Assembly: GCA_009602735.1 (NCBI GenBank)
Contig: WELA01003597.1
Span: 96,554-160,553 of the forward strand
Direction of reading: 5' to 3'
Source of the DNA: Mesotaenium endlicherianum
Taxonomy: Eukaryota; Streptophyta; Zygnematophyceae; Zygnematales; Mesotaeniaceae
DNA: 64,000 bases
Shown here: positions 1-12,037 of the stretch, piece after piece
Layout: every line of letters begins with the position of its first letter
How positions within the stretch are numbered: the first letter of the stretch is position 1
The notes under the pieces: generated by a model
Seen by the model: the letters and a program-made list of their open reading frames with translations, nothing else
The model's database searches: none
What the model was told of the DNA's origin: nothing
Made by a program: the position numbers and the translations under genes

Positions 1-1532
1 GCCATGTTCACACGTAGGTGCTGGATGACTTCCACTTCCAGAGGGTGTGTTTATAACTTTGATGGAGTCCTTTGTAGCCAAGGGATTCGCACGCATATGC
101 TGCCCCGCTGCACTCAAGAAGGGAGCGTTCTGTGCAGGCTGGGAAATGTTTTTCTCGAAGTGCTCCGCTACCAGTAGGTCAACATCCACATTCTGCCCAC
201 CTCACACATAAGAATTTACCTCGTAAGAAGATGGAACACTTCAATCTGTCACTGGCATTGGTCGTCTCATGAACAAGTGCTGTGATTCATGAACAAACGT
301 GTGTACTCTCATCTGCCAAAGTTTTAGTGCAGACTGAGAGTTCCACAGATTGGGCAGCTCACCTCAAACACATCGTCTTCATCAAAGAACAAGGTGCCTC
401 CAGAAACTGGTCGATTAATGTGTGCTGTGGTGGTGCTTTTGCCAATCACACCCTCACTAGAAGTATCTGTGTAGGGATATTCATTAATATTCATACCATC
501 TCCCAAAGAAGTTGCCACCAGCTGTAAAAGATGGCGTGCATTTAAAGTGGCCTCCTCTAGACCCCTGCCGTTACTGTCATATAACATGGCATTTCGTGTT
601 TCAGCAACTTTGGCCTGCTCCATCGCAGAGCCCAATACCTGGGCAGTTGACAAGCTGTCCTGTAGCGCCTGTCCCCCTATGCCTACTTGGTGGGCAGCAT
701 TCTGAAGCCCAGAAGCTTCACGTCCAATTGAATATGGGAAAGCAGATATAGCCGCTGCATCTGCAGAGGGCCTGTGCTGGCCCATAAATGACGCACCGCA
801 CTTATTGTTGAGTGCACTGACTCCAGGCTGCACTGCTGTGGCCCTCATGCTTAGGAACCCTGCCATCCTTTCCCATACCTTACAAACAAACACAAACATA
901 CTGGTCCATTCTCTTAGCCTGGAACTTTGCGAACTGCTACAAACTCTTCCTGGACAACAAGGCTTCTAACAGTTGCCCATGCACCATGGCAGGACCACTG
1001 CAGGTATGCTCCTACCTAAGAAGAAGTAAAAGTACCAATTACCTTTGAAGCTGCTTCGAAAGTTTCAACCATCAGAGCCTCAAAATTTGTCTCCGAAGTC
1101 CTGCCATGTAAAATCATGTGCCAAAACTTATGACAAAAGGTGTGAATCCAGCCAAAATGGCGTGCAAACAATACGTAAGGCAGAAACTTCAAGGAACCAG
1201 CACTTAGGAAACCTCAACATATTATTCTCACCTTCCTCGCTTTGTAGAGTCCCCTGCTGCACCCGGATTTTGTCCAGGTAAGGAATAGAGGAACTTGTTT
1301 CTATCATACCAACCAGCGCGAAATGAATCCTCCAGCCACTCGAGTTGATGGGCCAAATTATTTCGCACTGAGCCACTTGACTGTTTTGGTCCATCTTGCA
1401 CCCCTTTCCTGCAAGACTACTGTCCCTTGCTCAGTGATAAGAGACTCAGAAATCATAGCTTCTCCTACTTACACGACGAATTTGCGACATGGATTGCGAC
1501 TTGACTTCATTGGCAGCGCCTACGTACCTCAT
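1..1532 (-). CDS. Unidentified multi-exon gene, 3' part beyond left edge
   Basis: Candidate exons on the minus strand are 1532-1473 (possible start MRYVGAANEVKS, donor GTAAGTAGG), 1367-1232 (donor GTGAGAATA), about 1100-1045 (donor GTAATTGG), about 868-366 (donor GTGAGCTGC) and 192-1, which is open to the window edge. The last two join in phase across 365-193, and the first two also join in phase. The step from 1232 to the exon near 1100 does not keep frame in any way I could find, so either an exon is missed or two genes are involved. The longest exon holds a helical Gln/Ala-rich stretch (around ALQDSLSTAQVLGSAMEQAK) that loosely recalls SNARE-like or coiled-coil proteins; that is only an impression. 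No catalytic motif is visible. The function is not assigned, and the gene model is tentative. Confidence 0.35.
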
Positions 1533-2419
1533 GGGTCAGGACATACTGCGTCCGATGATGACAGACGACCAATCTGCTTGTCTAACAGAAAGGGCTGGCT
1601 ATCACAAAGTTGAAACAAGTTATAGGAGGTATCGTCTTCACGCACAGCCTATCAAGACTAGATTCTCCCCATTTGATATTTCACTAGATGGTACTGACCG
1701 CCACCCTTCGGCCACCAACTAGTGTGTACTCATTGATATACTTCTCCCACCCACTCAGCTAGGACACGAGTACTTCTCACAAGCAGACTTAGGAGACAAG
1801 ATGAACGCATAAATGCACCAGGCTACACTGCACACTAGTCTTGTGAAGGAAATTTCCCTTCATATTGTCACAAATTTTGCAAGGTGACAACCAGCCCTCC
1901 AGGTACCATCTCACCAGATAGCGCTACTATTTACCAAGTATAAGTCACAACCTGGAAAGCGCAAAGCAGGCCAATGCTAAGGGACAATGGAGCATGGGAT
2001 AGAAACGTTGGGCTATTGTTGCAACTTTGTATCCCCTTAAGGCTGAATGTTTAAATTAGTCCCGCGTCACGAACGTCGCCAATTATCGTGCAGTCGATTC
2101 CCAACTGCATATGCCCGCTGCATGCTGCCTAGTGAACACCCCAACCACACCCAACAATTAAGCAGGGGGGTATGGCCAGGTATGACCGCGTATTTTGCGT
2201 GTTGAATACTTCTTCCTGGTCCCAAAATCACGACGAAGCACGACGGCAGTACTCCGCTGCATTCAGGCTCGCGACATGGGTGGTAAATTACCGTCACGTA
2301 TCGGCAAAACATGTTCCCTTTCTCAGACCCCAGTTAAGCGAATGGGAGCTCCGGGGAGCTCATCTCGCCGGAAAGGTCTATAAAGTCCTTCGACCTCATA
2401 AGTTACTTTTTACGCAAGA

Positions 2420-4317
2420 ATGGCTTCGCCCGGACATAGCTCAGACGAAGCACCGGAAGAAAATACTTTGGCCCAGGTAATGTGCCAGTCTGAGCCGCTT
2501 CTATACTTCGGTTGGGCCGTTGGTGACGAGAAACATATGGCAGAAATGTCACAGCTGTAGTCACCGCCGCTCGAGGGCCTGGAGCTTGGTTTTCGCATAT
2601 AGTGTCATTTCGTGGTCGAGAACAGATGGCATGTTATATGCTTCATGGATGCTAAGGACTACTAGGATTGAGCTTGGTGGCATTTTGACTTCGACATCTT
2701 GTCCTAGTTTTGGCGGAATAATATGTACTTCTGGATACCACTGTGAAAATATTTTCAGAGGATAAGTTCTTCCTCCCGGGTCCTGTCTGCAAACGTTACT
2801 GGCAGGTCGCATCAGATATTGTTGTTATAGATGCGGCAGTCTCTGGCAGTCACTCTTATTCACTTATTAGAAGGGGAAGACCATGGCGTTTGTGAGATGT
2901 ATGCTGTTGCCCCTCATAGTAATAGGTATATTGTAGAGAATACGTTCACTTTGCAGGGACGTGAAAATGCCCAGTTGGCGAGAAGGCGTGAGCATGGGCA
3001 TACACGAAGGTATTATTATTCTCCATTCTTCACCTGGCTAGATTAAACTTTCATGGTACTAGCTCTTGAGGATGTGCTGCTGGCTTTGTTCTTGGGCGTG
3101 TTTCATGCTTTTTTCTTTGGAGTCTCGACTGATGCTTCAGACAGCAGCATGGAAAGGACACTGTGTCTTTATGGTGTGGTGATACGGTGGCAGTCCTCGT
3201 TTGTGTGGGGTTCATTTATGGATTTAGGGCAGCAGCCGAGGCAAAGGACAGAAGGAGAAAGCACCGCGTGCCTCCCCTCTCTACTTCAGCCGGAACAGCT
3301 GATGTTGATAGGAGCATTTTGAACTCTGTAAAGAAAAGCAGGAAATTGATGCGAAAGTCTAGTCGACAAGCAGGGGGGGATGAAAAAGGTGTGAAAGATA
3401 ATGGAGCTGCTGATTCTGGAAATGAACTGAAGTTTCTGGATAGCCAGCTCCTAAATAAGAGCGTGCTGGAGGCACTGGCTGAGCAAGAGAGGTACCAGCG
3501 CATATTGGCATGGGCTTTGTTTGTTGTGGATATTTGCCATTGCTGTGCTGCCCAAACAAATAGTTATGTTGTACTAGAGCAGTAGAAACTTTCAGATGCT
3601 CAATAGGGCATAGAACTTTCCTACAATCAAGCACATCTTAAGTCACTTCTTTCACATATTTAGAGCACAATCAATTGTGGTGCTGATTGTAGTGCTGTTA
3701 CGTAAGATGCTTGTCTATGTCGTAAGCAGTGACATGAGCTCTTCTGCAGGAGTACCTTGGAATTATGGTTGTAGTGTTGTCTGCAGGAACCTTGCTTTAG
3801 AAGCAACAGCAGAATCTTGCAAGCAGATTGATGTGCAGAAGAAGCACAACAGGAAAAGAAGGTGAGTAGTTCCTGTTTTCCAGCGAACACCTTCGGTCAA
3901 TGTACTTCACTCTTATTTGGCAAATTTTTGAATATGCAGATGGGCTAAGGTGTTGGGTTGTTAGCTCTGCCCTTCTTTTCTTGGGCTCTGTGGTTGTTTG
4001 AAGATAACCGCTGGCTTGTTGTAGGTTCTGGCACCCTTTCGTCATTTAGGTTCTCAATGGCTGGTACAAGTACCAAGTAGTGCATGCACATGATGATTCC
4101 TCTCCAATGAAGGGGTATGCCTCTTCCTATAGATGATTAAGAACGTTCTTTTTCCAGGCTGAAGAAAGAAGGTGAACATGCGCATGCGCTTGTGACTCCT
4201 GGAGAAAGAAGGCATCTGCCACTTTTGTCAGAAGGCGCTGTGCAGTTCAGACGGCAACAGTTATATGGAGCTCATATTAGACGCTCTAGGTGCATGTTAG
4301 CTGTGCCAAAGCTGTAG
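2420..4317 (+). CDS. Unidentified small basic protein
   Basis: The 3' half is well supported. An exon ending at 3491 (phase 2), an exon 3787-3861 and a last exon 4158-4317 join in phase at standard GT/AG sites. Together they give a Lys/Arg-rich protein with motifs DRRRKHRVPPL, KKSRKLMRKSSR, QKKHNRKRRLKK and a C-terminus QQLYGAHIRRSRCMLAVPKL before TAG. The composition suggests a nuclear or nucleolar protein. A plausible first exon, 2420-2476, encodes the acidic MASPGHSSDEAPEENTLAQ and ends at GTAATG, but how it connects to the exon at about 3240-3491 was not resolved. The gene converges on the ERD4-type gene, with about 570 bp between stop codons. I recognise no named family. Confidence 0.45.
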
Positions 4318-4616
4318 CAGTGTTTGGTTTGCATCTATTGTTAGTTATATATTTGTGAGTTACACAAAAAAACTGTGGACGGATTTGTGCATTTATGAAT
4401 ACACTTTGTGGGCGGTTGACAAAAAGTTTGTATGCTAGGTAAAGCAAGACAAGAAGGCTGGAAGTTTGAAGAGAAGATGGAAGAGAAAAATTCACTTGTT
4501 TCTTGCGTAGGTAAAGTATGTTGTTGTTGGGAACATATTTTCACCACATATCTCAGTGCATTGCAACTTGCATAGTCAGAAGATACACATAGTTGACATA
4601 AAAACGGGTATATATA

Positions 4617-4740
4617 CCAATCGTGCACACTACAGCATGTTCAAATCGAGAAACATGGCAGTCAAAACTGAAAATGTGTATAAAACAATTGTGCACACTA
4701 ATAACGCAATCAGGAAACATGGCAGTTAGCACTAAAATTA
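4617..4740. repeat. Two-copy imperfect tandem repeat
   Basis: Two units of about 65 bp share the cores GTGCACACTA (4623 and 4691) and AAACATGGCAGT (4651 and 4715). They lie between two convergent genes. The rest of 4318-4889 shows no coding signal. Confidence 0.55.
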
Positions 4741-4889
4741 TCTACGAAGGAGAGCAGTTCGAGAGTGATACCCGCCTTACCGAGAAAGTGACCAGTGGTT
4801 CTCAGTCAAACAAAAATGTGTTGTTAGCTGTAAGAGATTGACAAAATTGTGTCACCTATTTAAACAAGTGCTCTCTCCTCTTGCATAAC

Positions 4890-7800
4890 TCAAACTTCAT
4901 TAGTGGCAACCTGACCATTGTCAATGCTACTATGTACATAACTACTTTCTGTCCCTCTCATATTTTTCTTTTTAGGAAGTGGCAGAACTCTACTGTCATC
5001 GGGATCGAGCTGGCCATCCTCCTGCTTTAAAGACTCTGGCATATAAGCCTCGAGAAGTGTCTCAACAGGAGGTGCCCTAGTTGTGTCATATATGACCACC
5101 TCTAAAGGGTCATATTGAAATGTCCTGTAGAAGCGATTTCGAGCGTAAATATAGTACAGGATGGTGATCACAGGAAGAGGCACTAAAATGAGAGTACCCA
5201 CAAACTTTTTAATTCCTGAATAGCCAATCATCGTGACTTGAGCGAGTAACAAGGCAACAGTAATGCGCGCATGCATGTGTGGCCACATACGACCTCGACT
5301 TTCATATCTTGGAACGTATACATTAAGCGCCTGCACAAAAGAACTCCAAATCATTGAAACAAGCAGTATCAAAAGTTACAGCAAGATTGTACTGTTGAGT
5401 GACTAAACATGGCACTGAAGTGTTTTTTGACAGTTTAGAAACATGTAGAACAAGAATACGAATATCACAATGAGCTGATTGTACACCACCCAAGCTGAAA
5501 TTATGGGAAAAAACTCCTTCAAGCAGAGGTCCCCAACAAAATGGTCAGAATCGAGAATGACAATCCCTGTTAGTGACTGCATAACAAGGGGAACGGCAAT
5601 TGCTTCTCAAGGAGACTTGAGTGAACAGTACCTGATTCTTCATGACAACCCAAGTGAACCCAAAGTACAGTGCGCTGAAAGGCAGGATCAGGGGAGCAAT
5701 GACTGCGTAACATAAGCCCAATGTGATGATCAGCTCATCATTGGGAACATGTTTAATATAACTGAGACTCTTTGGAGTCCAAGTCCTTCGTAGTTCACCT
5801 TCAGTTCTGGTTGATTTGCGTTTTACAAGATACAGTAGCAGAGGAATAAGCCTTATAAGCTCCATACTCTTTGTTACCAAAAACCTGCGAACAAAATCAT
5901 AATGATGTCATATGAATAAGTACTTAGTATGCTGAGCACCAAATAGCCCCTACACATTTCAATTGGCTTTTGTCATAAGAGTACCTGTCACTTCTATAGT
6001 GCATATAATTTATATACTGGGAAAGACCTCCAACATATAGCTCCACCCAGAACAAGGTACTACGTGTATAGAAGTGGAATGAGAATTAAAGTCACTTACC
6101 TGAGAGCAATGAAAGTGATGAAAAAGGAAGCATTCTGCGGTAGGGCAGTTCCCAACAGATTGACAATGCTTTTCGGGCTATCAATGAGCTGCTGCAGCTG
6201 ATTAAATATTGTGCCACTGATTGTGACTCCCAAAAACACGTTAAATATATAGAAATAGTAAAGCTTCCCACAGCCTGCACGCTCAATGTGCGACTTAGAT
6301 GGTATGCCCTCTAGTTTAGAGAGGAGGAGGCATAGCTTTGGGAGCAGTGCTAAAAATATGATGAGGGCCAGCTGGGGAAGGTAAGCCCCCACGATAGTCC
6401 TCACAGCGTTTCTGCACAAAGATGAGGGATTTAGAGTCTCAGTATCATGAAAAGACTTCCACAGGAGCAAGATGCCCACCACACTATCTCCACAAAAGTA
6501 TTCAGCTTTAGTCTCAAGTGGCGTACTCTGCACTCGAGGCTGATTTGAGAACGGACAAGAATTAGGACTGAAATGTCACCACTTGCACAACTTTCTGTGT
6601 GTACTGAACAGGGGCCCCTTGTGAAAGGAAAATAAGCTTACATTTTCACAATGGGCTCAAGAAAAGGGATGGTCTTCTGCAAATTGCTAAGCGTGGTCAA
6701 GCTTGACACAAACCCAATGGGAATCTGCATTCAGAGGCGTTTGCCATTAACCACCCACATACTAGCGATTAGTTTCAACATCATCAATGACGTACAACAG
6801 TAAAAACCACTTATTGCTTGCGCCTTCTTACAGCTCACTCCACGTCTAAGATGAACATATATCTGCTTTCGAGCTCGTGAACACCAAGCTTCCTGGAGGT
6901 GTAAAGTTCCAAAATAATGCCACTTGCACAGCCAGATATTCAGGGTACGCATAGCCACAGCTTGAACATCAAGATGCCGCAGATCACCACACACAAGGAA
7001 ACAATTAGTTGGTGCAGCACTAGCACCAGAACTTCGACTACCAGGGGAATGTACTTACGTAGTAGAAGCAGATAAGAAGAAACATGAAAATGTATATCAG
7101 GATCTTTCTAATGCTCCGCTGGTACATTGGCACTGCCAAGTTGCTCCATACAACATCTCGCGGCTCTGGTGCCTCTGAGACTGTCCACTTATCTGCATCA
7201 GCAGAATGCAGACACTGTGCTGCTGCACCTGCAGCGATGGGATTGCTGAAGAATGCAATAGCTGCCCCTCCTCCAGCATGCTCCACTACCCTCAATTGCT
7301 GCTCATGCAGCAACTTTACTTCATGCTGAAGCTTTTCAGAATACAAGTCAATGGCATCCACCTTAGGTCCCCACAGACCCCAAAATTTGGATTTGGTAGT
7401 AGGTCGCTGTGCTTCGAGTCCATGCTCCTCTTTTGCTTGCTCATATTCAGCAAGAGCGTGTGCAAGCTTTCGTTTCATTTTATCCACCTTCTTCTTTGCT
7501 TTCACCGCCTGCACAAGCAACACCCCAGTCGATAAACTAGCCCAGAAGTTTTTGAAGAAAAGAACCTGAAGGTTGCTGTAAATTCATGCAGCCCCAAAGT
7601 ATGGATGGGATGCTTGATATTATTATTGACAGACTTCAGCTCACAAAGTAGCACGCGACATTCATATATCCTCCTCCTCTCCATATATCTGCATCATGCA
7701 GACATGTACAAACATGCACATCACATACATCCACTCTTGGCGCATGAAGGAGAAAAGTGCAGCTGTGCAAGTTCATTAGACTAATACCTTTTTTAATCTG

Positions 7801-8970
7801 GGCACAAGCATGGAGCGAAGATACGAATGACTGTGCAGGCGACCCATATAGGCGTCAATCTGCTCAGCTGGTGTTGCTTTGCCATGAGGATGTGGTATGT
7901 CTCGCACGAGGACTGCCATGCTCTCTGCACGCGAGTCGCTGGCATCCCGATACTTTGCACGAAGCCTAACAACATCAATATATGTGCGAAAGAGGATATA
8001 AAGAGCTCCAAGCGTGACCCAGTAGGCTCCAATACAAAACGCCCATAAGCGCTTGCTCTGAGGCTGCATCAAAATGCGATCAGCACCAGTAGTCCAAGTA
8101 ATGAAGGTCAGACATGACGTCCTGTTTTGCTTAAAGCTTGTACATAAAAACTGACCATTCTGTAAAGCTAGACCAAATGGAGGAACGTGTTTTGGAAAGA
8201 CATCTTAACTTATAAAGCCTCATAACTATACTAAATCACACAACGCTAACAGGGTACTGTATATCTCCTTAAGCATATACTTCAGGTGGAGGAGAGTGTG
8301 AATAGTTGTGTACTCACCGTAATGTTACCCATTGACAGCTTGTCAAAGTCCGAGAAGCTAACTTCTTTATCTGGATCTGTCTGTTGTGCCTTGCTCCTGG
8401 AGTAGAAATCATCAGAGATGCACAAAGGTAGCAGAACAGGCAAGCAGTATAGAAGGGCCCACAATAATATGAAGCAGCCTGCCAACGCAGTTTAAATGGT
8501 CTTAGTAGTCGTATCTAAGTGGCGCATTCCACGTTTCCAATCACTAGGTCGTCACGTTGCTATAAAATCAGTTGACATATAGACACTCATACTTACTCAC
8601 GAACCAACAAATAGCATCCTGACAGCATCTTCTAATATACCAATGAAGCGTTACACTTAGCACATAGAATAAGATGCAGTATACTGTGATCGTTTCATAA
8701 CTGCAACTTACAAGTGCGGAGGAACTTGAGATAAACTGCAGCATCAAGCCCGGAAAATGACACGAGTGCATCCTCTTTGGTGGTGAACACTTCTGTAAGC
8801 CACTGCCATGGTCGTCTACTCTTTGGAGGAGGCCCCGAACCCTTGTCAATAACAGCTGAAAAGTATAGCACTTCAAAGAGGTTCTGAAGGATGATAAATA
8901 TCGCTATGAGAATACATCCTATGAGAAGAGAGGTGGCCAAAGAAGTGATGATAGAACCGAGACCTAACAT
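4890..8970 (-). CDS. ERD4: ERD4/OSCA3-type hyperosmolality-gated cation channel (CSC1-like)
   Basis: Eight exons join in phase: 8970-8712, 8478-8318, 8063-7788, 7508-7059, 6724-6642, 6411-6100, 5884-5632 and 5330-4890, giving 744 residues. Plant ERD4 proteins are about 720. The protein follows the OSCA/CSC1 (DUF221) order: an N-terminal membrane segment, the SGLDAAVYLKFL motif, SFSDFDKLSMGNIT, SKRLWAF, a long cytosolic RNA-recognition-like domain with FWGLWGPKVDAIDLY and WTVSEAPEPRDVVW, then the pore-region helices (PQLALIIFLALLPKL, GVTISGTIFN, SYIKHVPNDELIITLGLCY, YESRGRMWPHMHARI). These are known as mechanosensitive or osmosensitive cation channels of plasma or plastid membranes. The motif wording fits the ERD4 (OSCA3) branch better than OSCA1 or OSCA2. 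Introns run from about 85 to 550 bp. No frameshift or stop is seen, so the gene looks intact. Confidence 0.93.
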
Positions 8971-10024
8971 TCTGTCCTATGCTTAGGTTACCGGAAAGGC
9001 GATTCTAACAGTTAGTGCAGGGAGTAGCCAAGCTAAACAAATCTCTTCATCATTCAGCAAGTTTATATTCAGGAATAAGAAACCGTTGCGTCATTCAAAC
9101 CTCCCAGATTTCGATCCCGGCGCGACTTCACTACTATGTTCGACTAAAAGAAACGCGGTCGTGCACCAGACCTCGTGCATACAGCAGGAACTCGCTAAGC
9201 GTCTTGCTTACGCGGCAATATCCCCGTCTGCAGCCGGACAATTACAGAAGTATAATCACGGTTACTACAAGCTTCCATCTACCCGGCCCGGTTGTCGTCG
9301 TGAAGAGAAATGCCTTGTAGGCATATATGTAGATAATCGACTCTTTCTCCCGTGCATATAGTGGAGCTGGGCTGTAATAAAAGTAGCGCCAGGCCTTCGA
9401 CTTCTCGACCACCACAGACCTGCCACAGACCATCCTCTCCAATTATCTCGACTGATCTTGACTGTTACCAACAGACAGTTGGCAACTAAGACAAAGGGCA
9501 GGACAAAGGTGTTGTATGCTTACAAGGCCACGTGCCAATGGACTTGTATTCAGTTACTTCTATCGGTTATATTGCGGGCAATTGCGCTTAGATCGCGCGT
9601 ATATAACCTCAAACTTTGCATGAGACACTTGTAAACCCAATTGCTCTGACAGCCCAGACACGAGCATGCCTTCAAGTTTCAACACGCAGTTGCATACTGG
9701 TGCACAGTGCTCACTGGTGCATACTCATTTGGCCAGGCTTTGCCCTGCTTTCCCCACCTTAATGACGATGGAAAAGCTGACTATGGATATGGTCTGACAC
9801 AGATCTTGCTCCAGGCTACTGTGTTTGCGATGAATCACGTCGAACTGCTGACGCCAATAGCCTAAGATTACCTTGCATGATTGCGAAAAGAGACAACAGG
9901 CGACAAAATTACCAAATCTACGCACAGTTTCAATTTTATTCCCAATCTACGTACAACACACGTAAGCCTTTTCTAATATTTGAATAATAATAATATGAGG
10001 GTCATTTATGAGTTTATAACGAGA
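8971..10024. other. Intergenic, upstream of the ERD4-type gene
   Basis: No coding or RNA gene is recognised here. It should contain the promoter of the minus-strand channel gene. A short inverted repeat (GGTTATAT ... ATATAACC, about 9563-9608) is the only structure noticed. Confidence 0.4.
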
Positions 10025-10475
10025 TCCCGAAAAAGTGAACCGACTTCTACCAGTTGGACGGCGCAGCACTCGTGGCCCAAGTCACGACTGCCTCAGGTAC
10101 GAAAAGTCGGCATTTAATTACCAACCAAATTGCTGATGCATGCAAGTAAGCGTTGAAATACCAAGTCAAACCCACAGAGAGTGACTGACGGGTCAAAACC
10201 GACACTCAGTGATGGGTGGGGTTTAAACAGCCAGGTCAGCTGCAAGGCTGACCCCATCAAGACCTTCAAATGGTCCATGCAAGCAGCTGCCAAATCAGGC
10301 ATAGCTGACAAAGAACCAATCTTAGCGGTTGCAAAGTCAGGCCACGCTGAGAGAGTGCAGGCCAACTCAGCCATAGCCCCTCGACAAAGCTGCCACAACA
10401 AAGCTGCCACATTAAGAGACATAGGCTCGAAGGCCACATATGCGTGCACACTGATCGAAAGGTTAAGTCGGCACG
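10025..10475 (-). repeat. Diverged dispersed repeat, copy 1
   Basis: The minus strand of this stretch aligns by eye with the plus strand of about 34690-35130. Shared blocks include CCTTTCGATCA, GTGCACGC, TATGTGGCC, CCCACCCATC, CGTACCTG, CGTGACTTG and GCGCCGTC, in the same order. It is an old copy with many substitutions and small indels. Both strands have open stretches, but none resembles a known protein. Confidence 0.65.
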
Positions 10476-10916
10476 TGCAAAAGAAGACACGCTTCTGTCG
10501 ACGCTTGAAGATTCTCTCTCATTATATCATAGACAAGTTAGGAATCAGGAGTTTCCAAAAAGGAATTCTCGTTTGAAAGAAGTAGAGAGCTTGCAGATAG
10601 GATTTGCTAGGAGATTCTCGCGCAATTTCATACCAAACACCACAAACGTGCGAAGAGCACATAAAATGGTGAGTTCTGTGTTAGTTTTCAAGTCCTCAGA
10701 AGTCTCAAATGTCAACTTGCTGAAAGCAAGAGCAAAAGTCAGCAAGAAAGCCCTCAATGAAGAATTGAGTGAGCCCAGCCAGCAGTTAGGTGAAGCTAAG
10801 AGCATAAGGCTCAAGCCGAGCCGCCATAGATGGTGTAGGTTCAATGTTTTGTAAGTTAAAATTTGTGAAAGCTAAGCAAAAGACTTGGTGAAGGATTTTC
10901 TTTGAAACTTGGTGTT
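10476..10916. other. Intergenic with an unassigned open stretch
   Basis: An open plus-strand frame of about 130 codons ends at 10854. It is Ser/Lys-rich, shows no recognised motif, and is probably chance. Confidence 0.3.
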
Positions 10917-11213
10917 TGAAATGAATCGACTTGCCAACAGACGATTAACAATTAATGAACATCTTCATATCAGCAAGTAATCTTTCTGGTATTTCCTGGT
11001 TCTTCTTAATCAGCGAAAGACCACACAACTAGCGTAAGCAACATTTATAGTCAAATGCAAGTAATGAGCATGAATCATGCCATCAGTAAACTCAACATAA
11101 ACAAGGGTAGTAAGAAACTCGTGTAACGGCTTGCAGCCTTAGATTCATATGATCTCTCAACAAGTTATACTGTTGTACAGAGAGTTGGCATTGTTTCCAA
11201 ATGTCAAACTCCA
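10917..11213 (-). repeat. Truncated LTR, family A, inverted
   Basis: It begins TGAAATGAATCGAC, the reverse complement of the LTR-A 3' end. It then follows the LTR (CGATTAACAATTAAT, ATCAGCAAGTAATCTTT, GAGAGTTGGC) with clear divergence and stops after about 300 bp. It lies 53 bp from the plus-oriented 5' LTR of element A. Confidence 0.75.
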
Positions 11214-11266
11214 CTCTGAGACCGGTTCGGCCCTAAACTTCAAAAAACGCCCCGAGACTCGATGTC

Positions 11267-12003
11267 TGTAATGAATCAGTATATTGAGTAGATATAATAT
11301 TCAATCAGATATAATAGTTAAACACGTTCAGTCTGCTGAACTTTAGTTAATATTAAGTCTGCTAGATGCTTAGTACTTAGTTTAATTACTCAGTCAGGGG
11401 CAGCGGGTTGAAGTCAACTTAGGTCAGCTAATTGCTGACTCAGGTTAGCTCCCTGACACATTCTTTGACAGTCAGCTGACTGCCGTACTCGATAGCAGCA
11501 AATTGCCTGGATATGCATCTAAGTGTGGTGTGCTAGATGAGTGGCCAAATGACACCCTTAAGGTAGATGGCGATTCGGGATGATGGGAGATGGCGGTGGA
11601 TTGGGTTAGCCGAGGTCCTACCGACGAGGTTAAGTCCCGGGTAGGCGATGCCATCGCACTTGCCGTTGAACAATAAATTCATTCCATGTACATATGCTAG
11701 GTATTGCTCTCAAGTTCGGCATTTGGAAACGAGGCCAACTCTCTTGTACCGCTTACTGAGAGATAGCTGAATCCAAGGCGAGAAGCCATTGATGCGGCCA
11801 GTCTTCTAACCTTGCGTACGTATGAGTTTATCGACTGCATGATTGATGCTCGTTTACTTGCATTTGACTTATAAGTATTGTTTGCTGCTAGAGTATTGGC
11901 TTTTGCTGTTAAATTCGTTAACAAAAAAACCATAAAGATTACTTGTTGATATAAAGATCTTATACTAATTGTTAATTGCCTATTGGTCAGTCGATTTATT
12001 TCG
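11267..12003 (+). repeat. 5' LTR of element A
   Basis: It starts TGTAATGAATCAG and ends near TTATTTCG directly before the primer binding site. The same sequence recurs at 20992-21762 (-), 29078-29774 (+) and 33096-33646 (+). Using the complete copy at 20992-21762, the family LTR is about 770 bp and begins TG and ends CA. Confidence 0.85.
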
Positions 12004-12004
12004 G

Positions 12005-12017
12005 TGGTATGAGAGCC
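12005..12017 (+). other. Primer binding site (initiator tRNA-Met type)
   Basis: TGGTATGAGAGCC lies one base after the 5' LTR. It differs at one position from the usual plant retrotransposon site TGGTATCAGAGCC, complementary to the 3' end of initiator tRNA-Met. Confidence 0.8.
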
Positions 12018-12037
12018 AGTCATCACAGTCGTTTTAT

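Noticed and set aside
10181-10854. Plus-strand open frames upstream of the LTR cluster
   Set aside because: Part overlaps a diverged repeat, no motif or splice signals support a gene, and composition is unremarkable.
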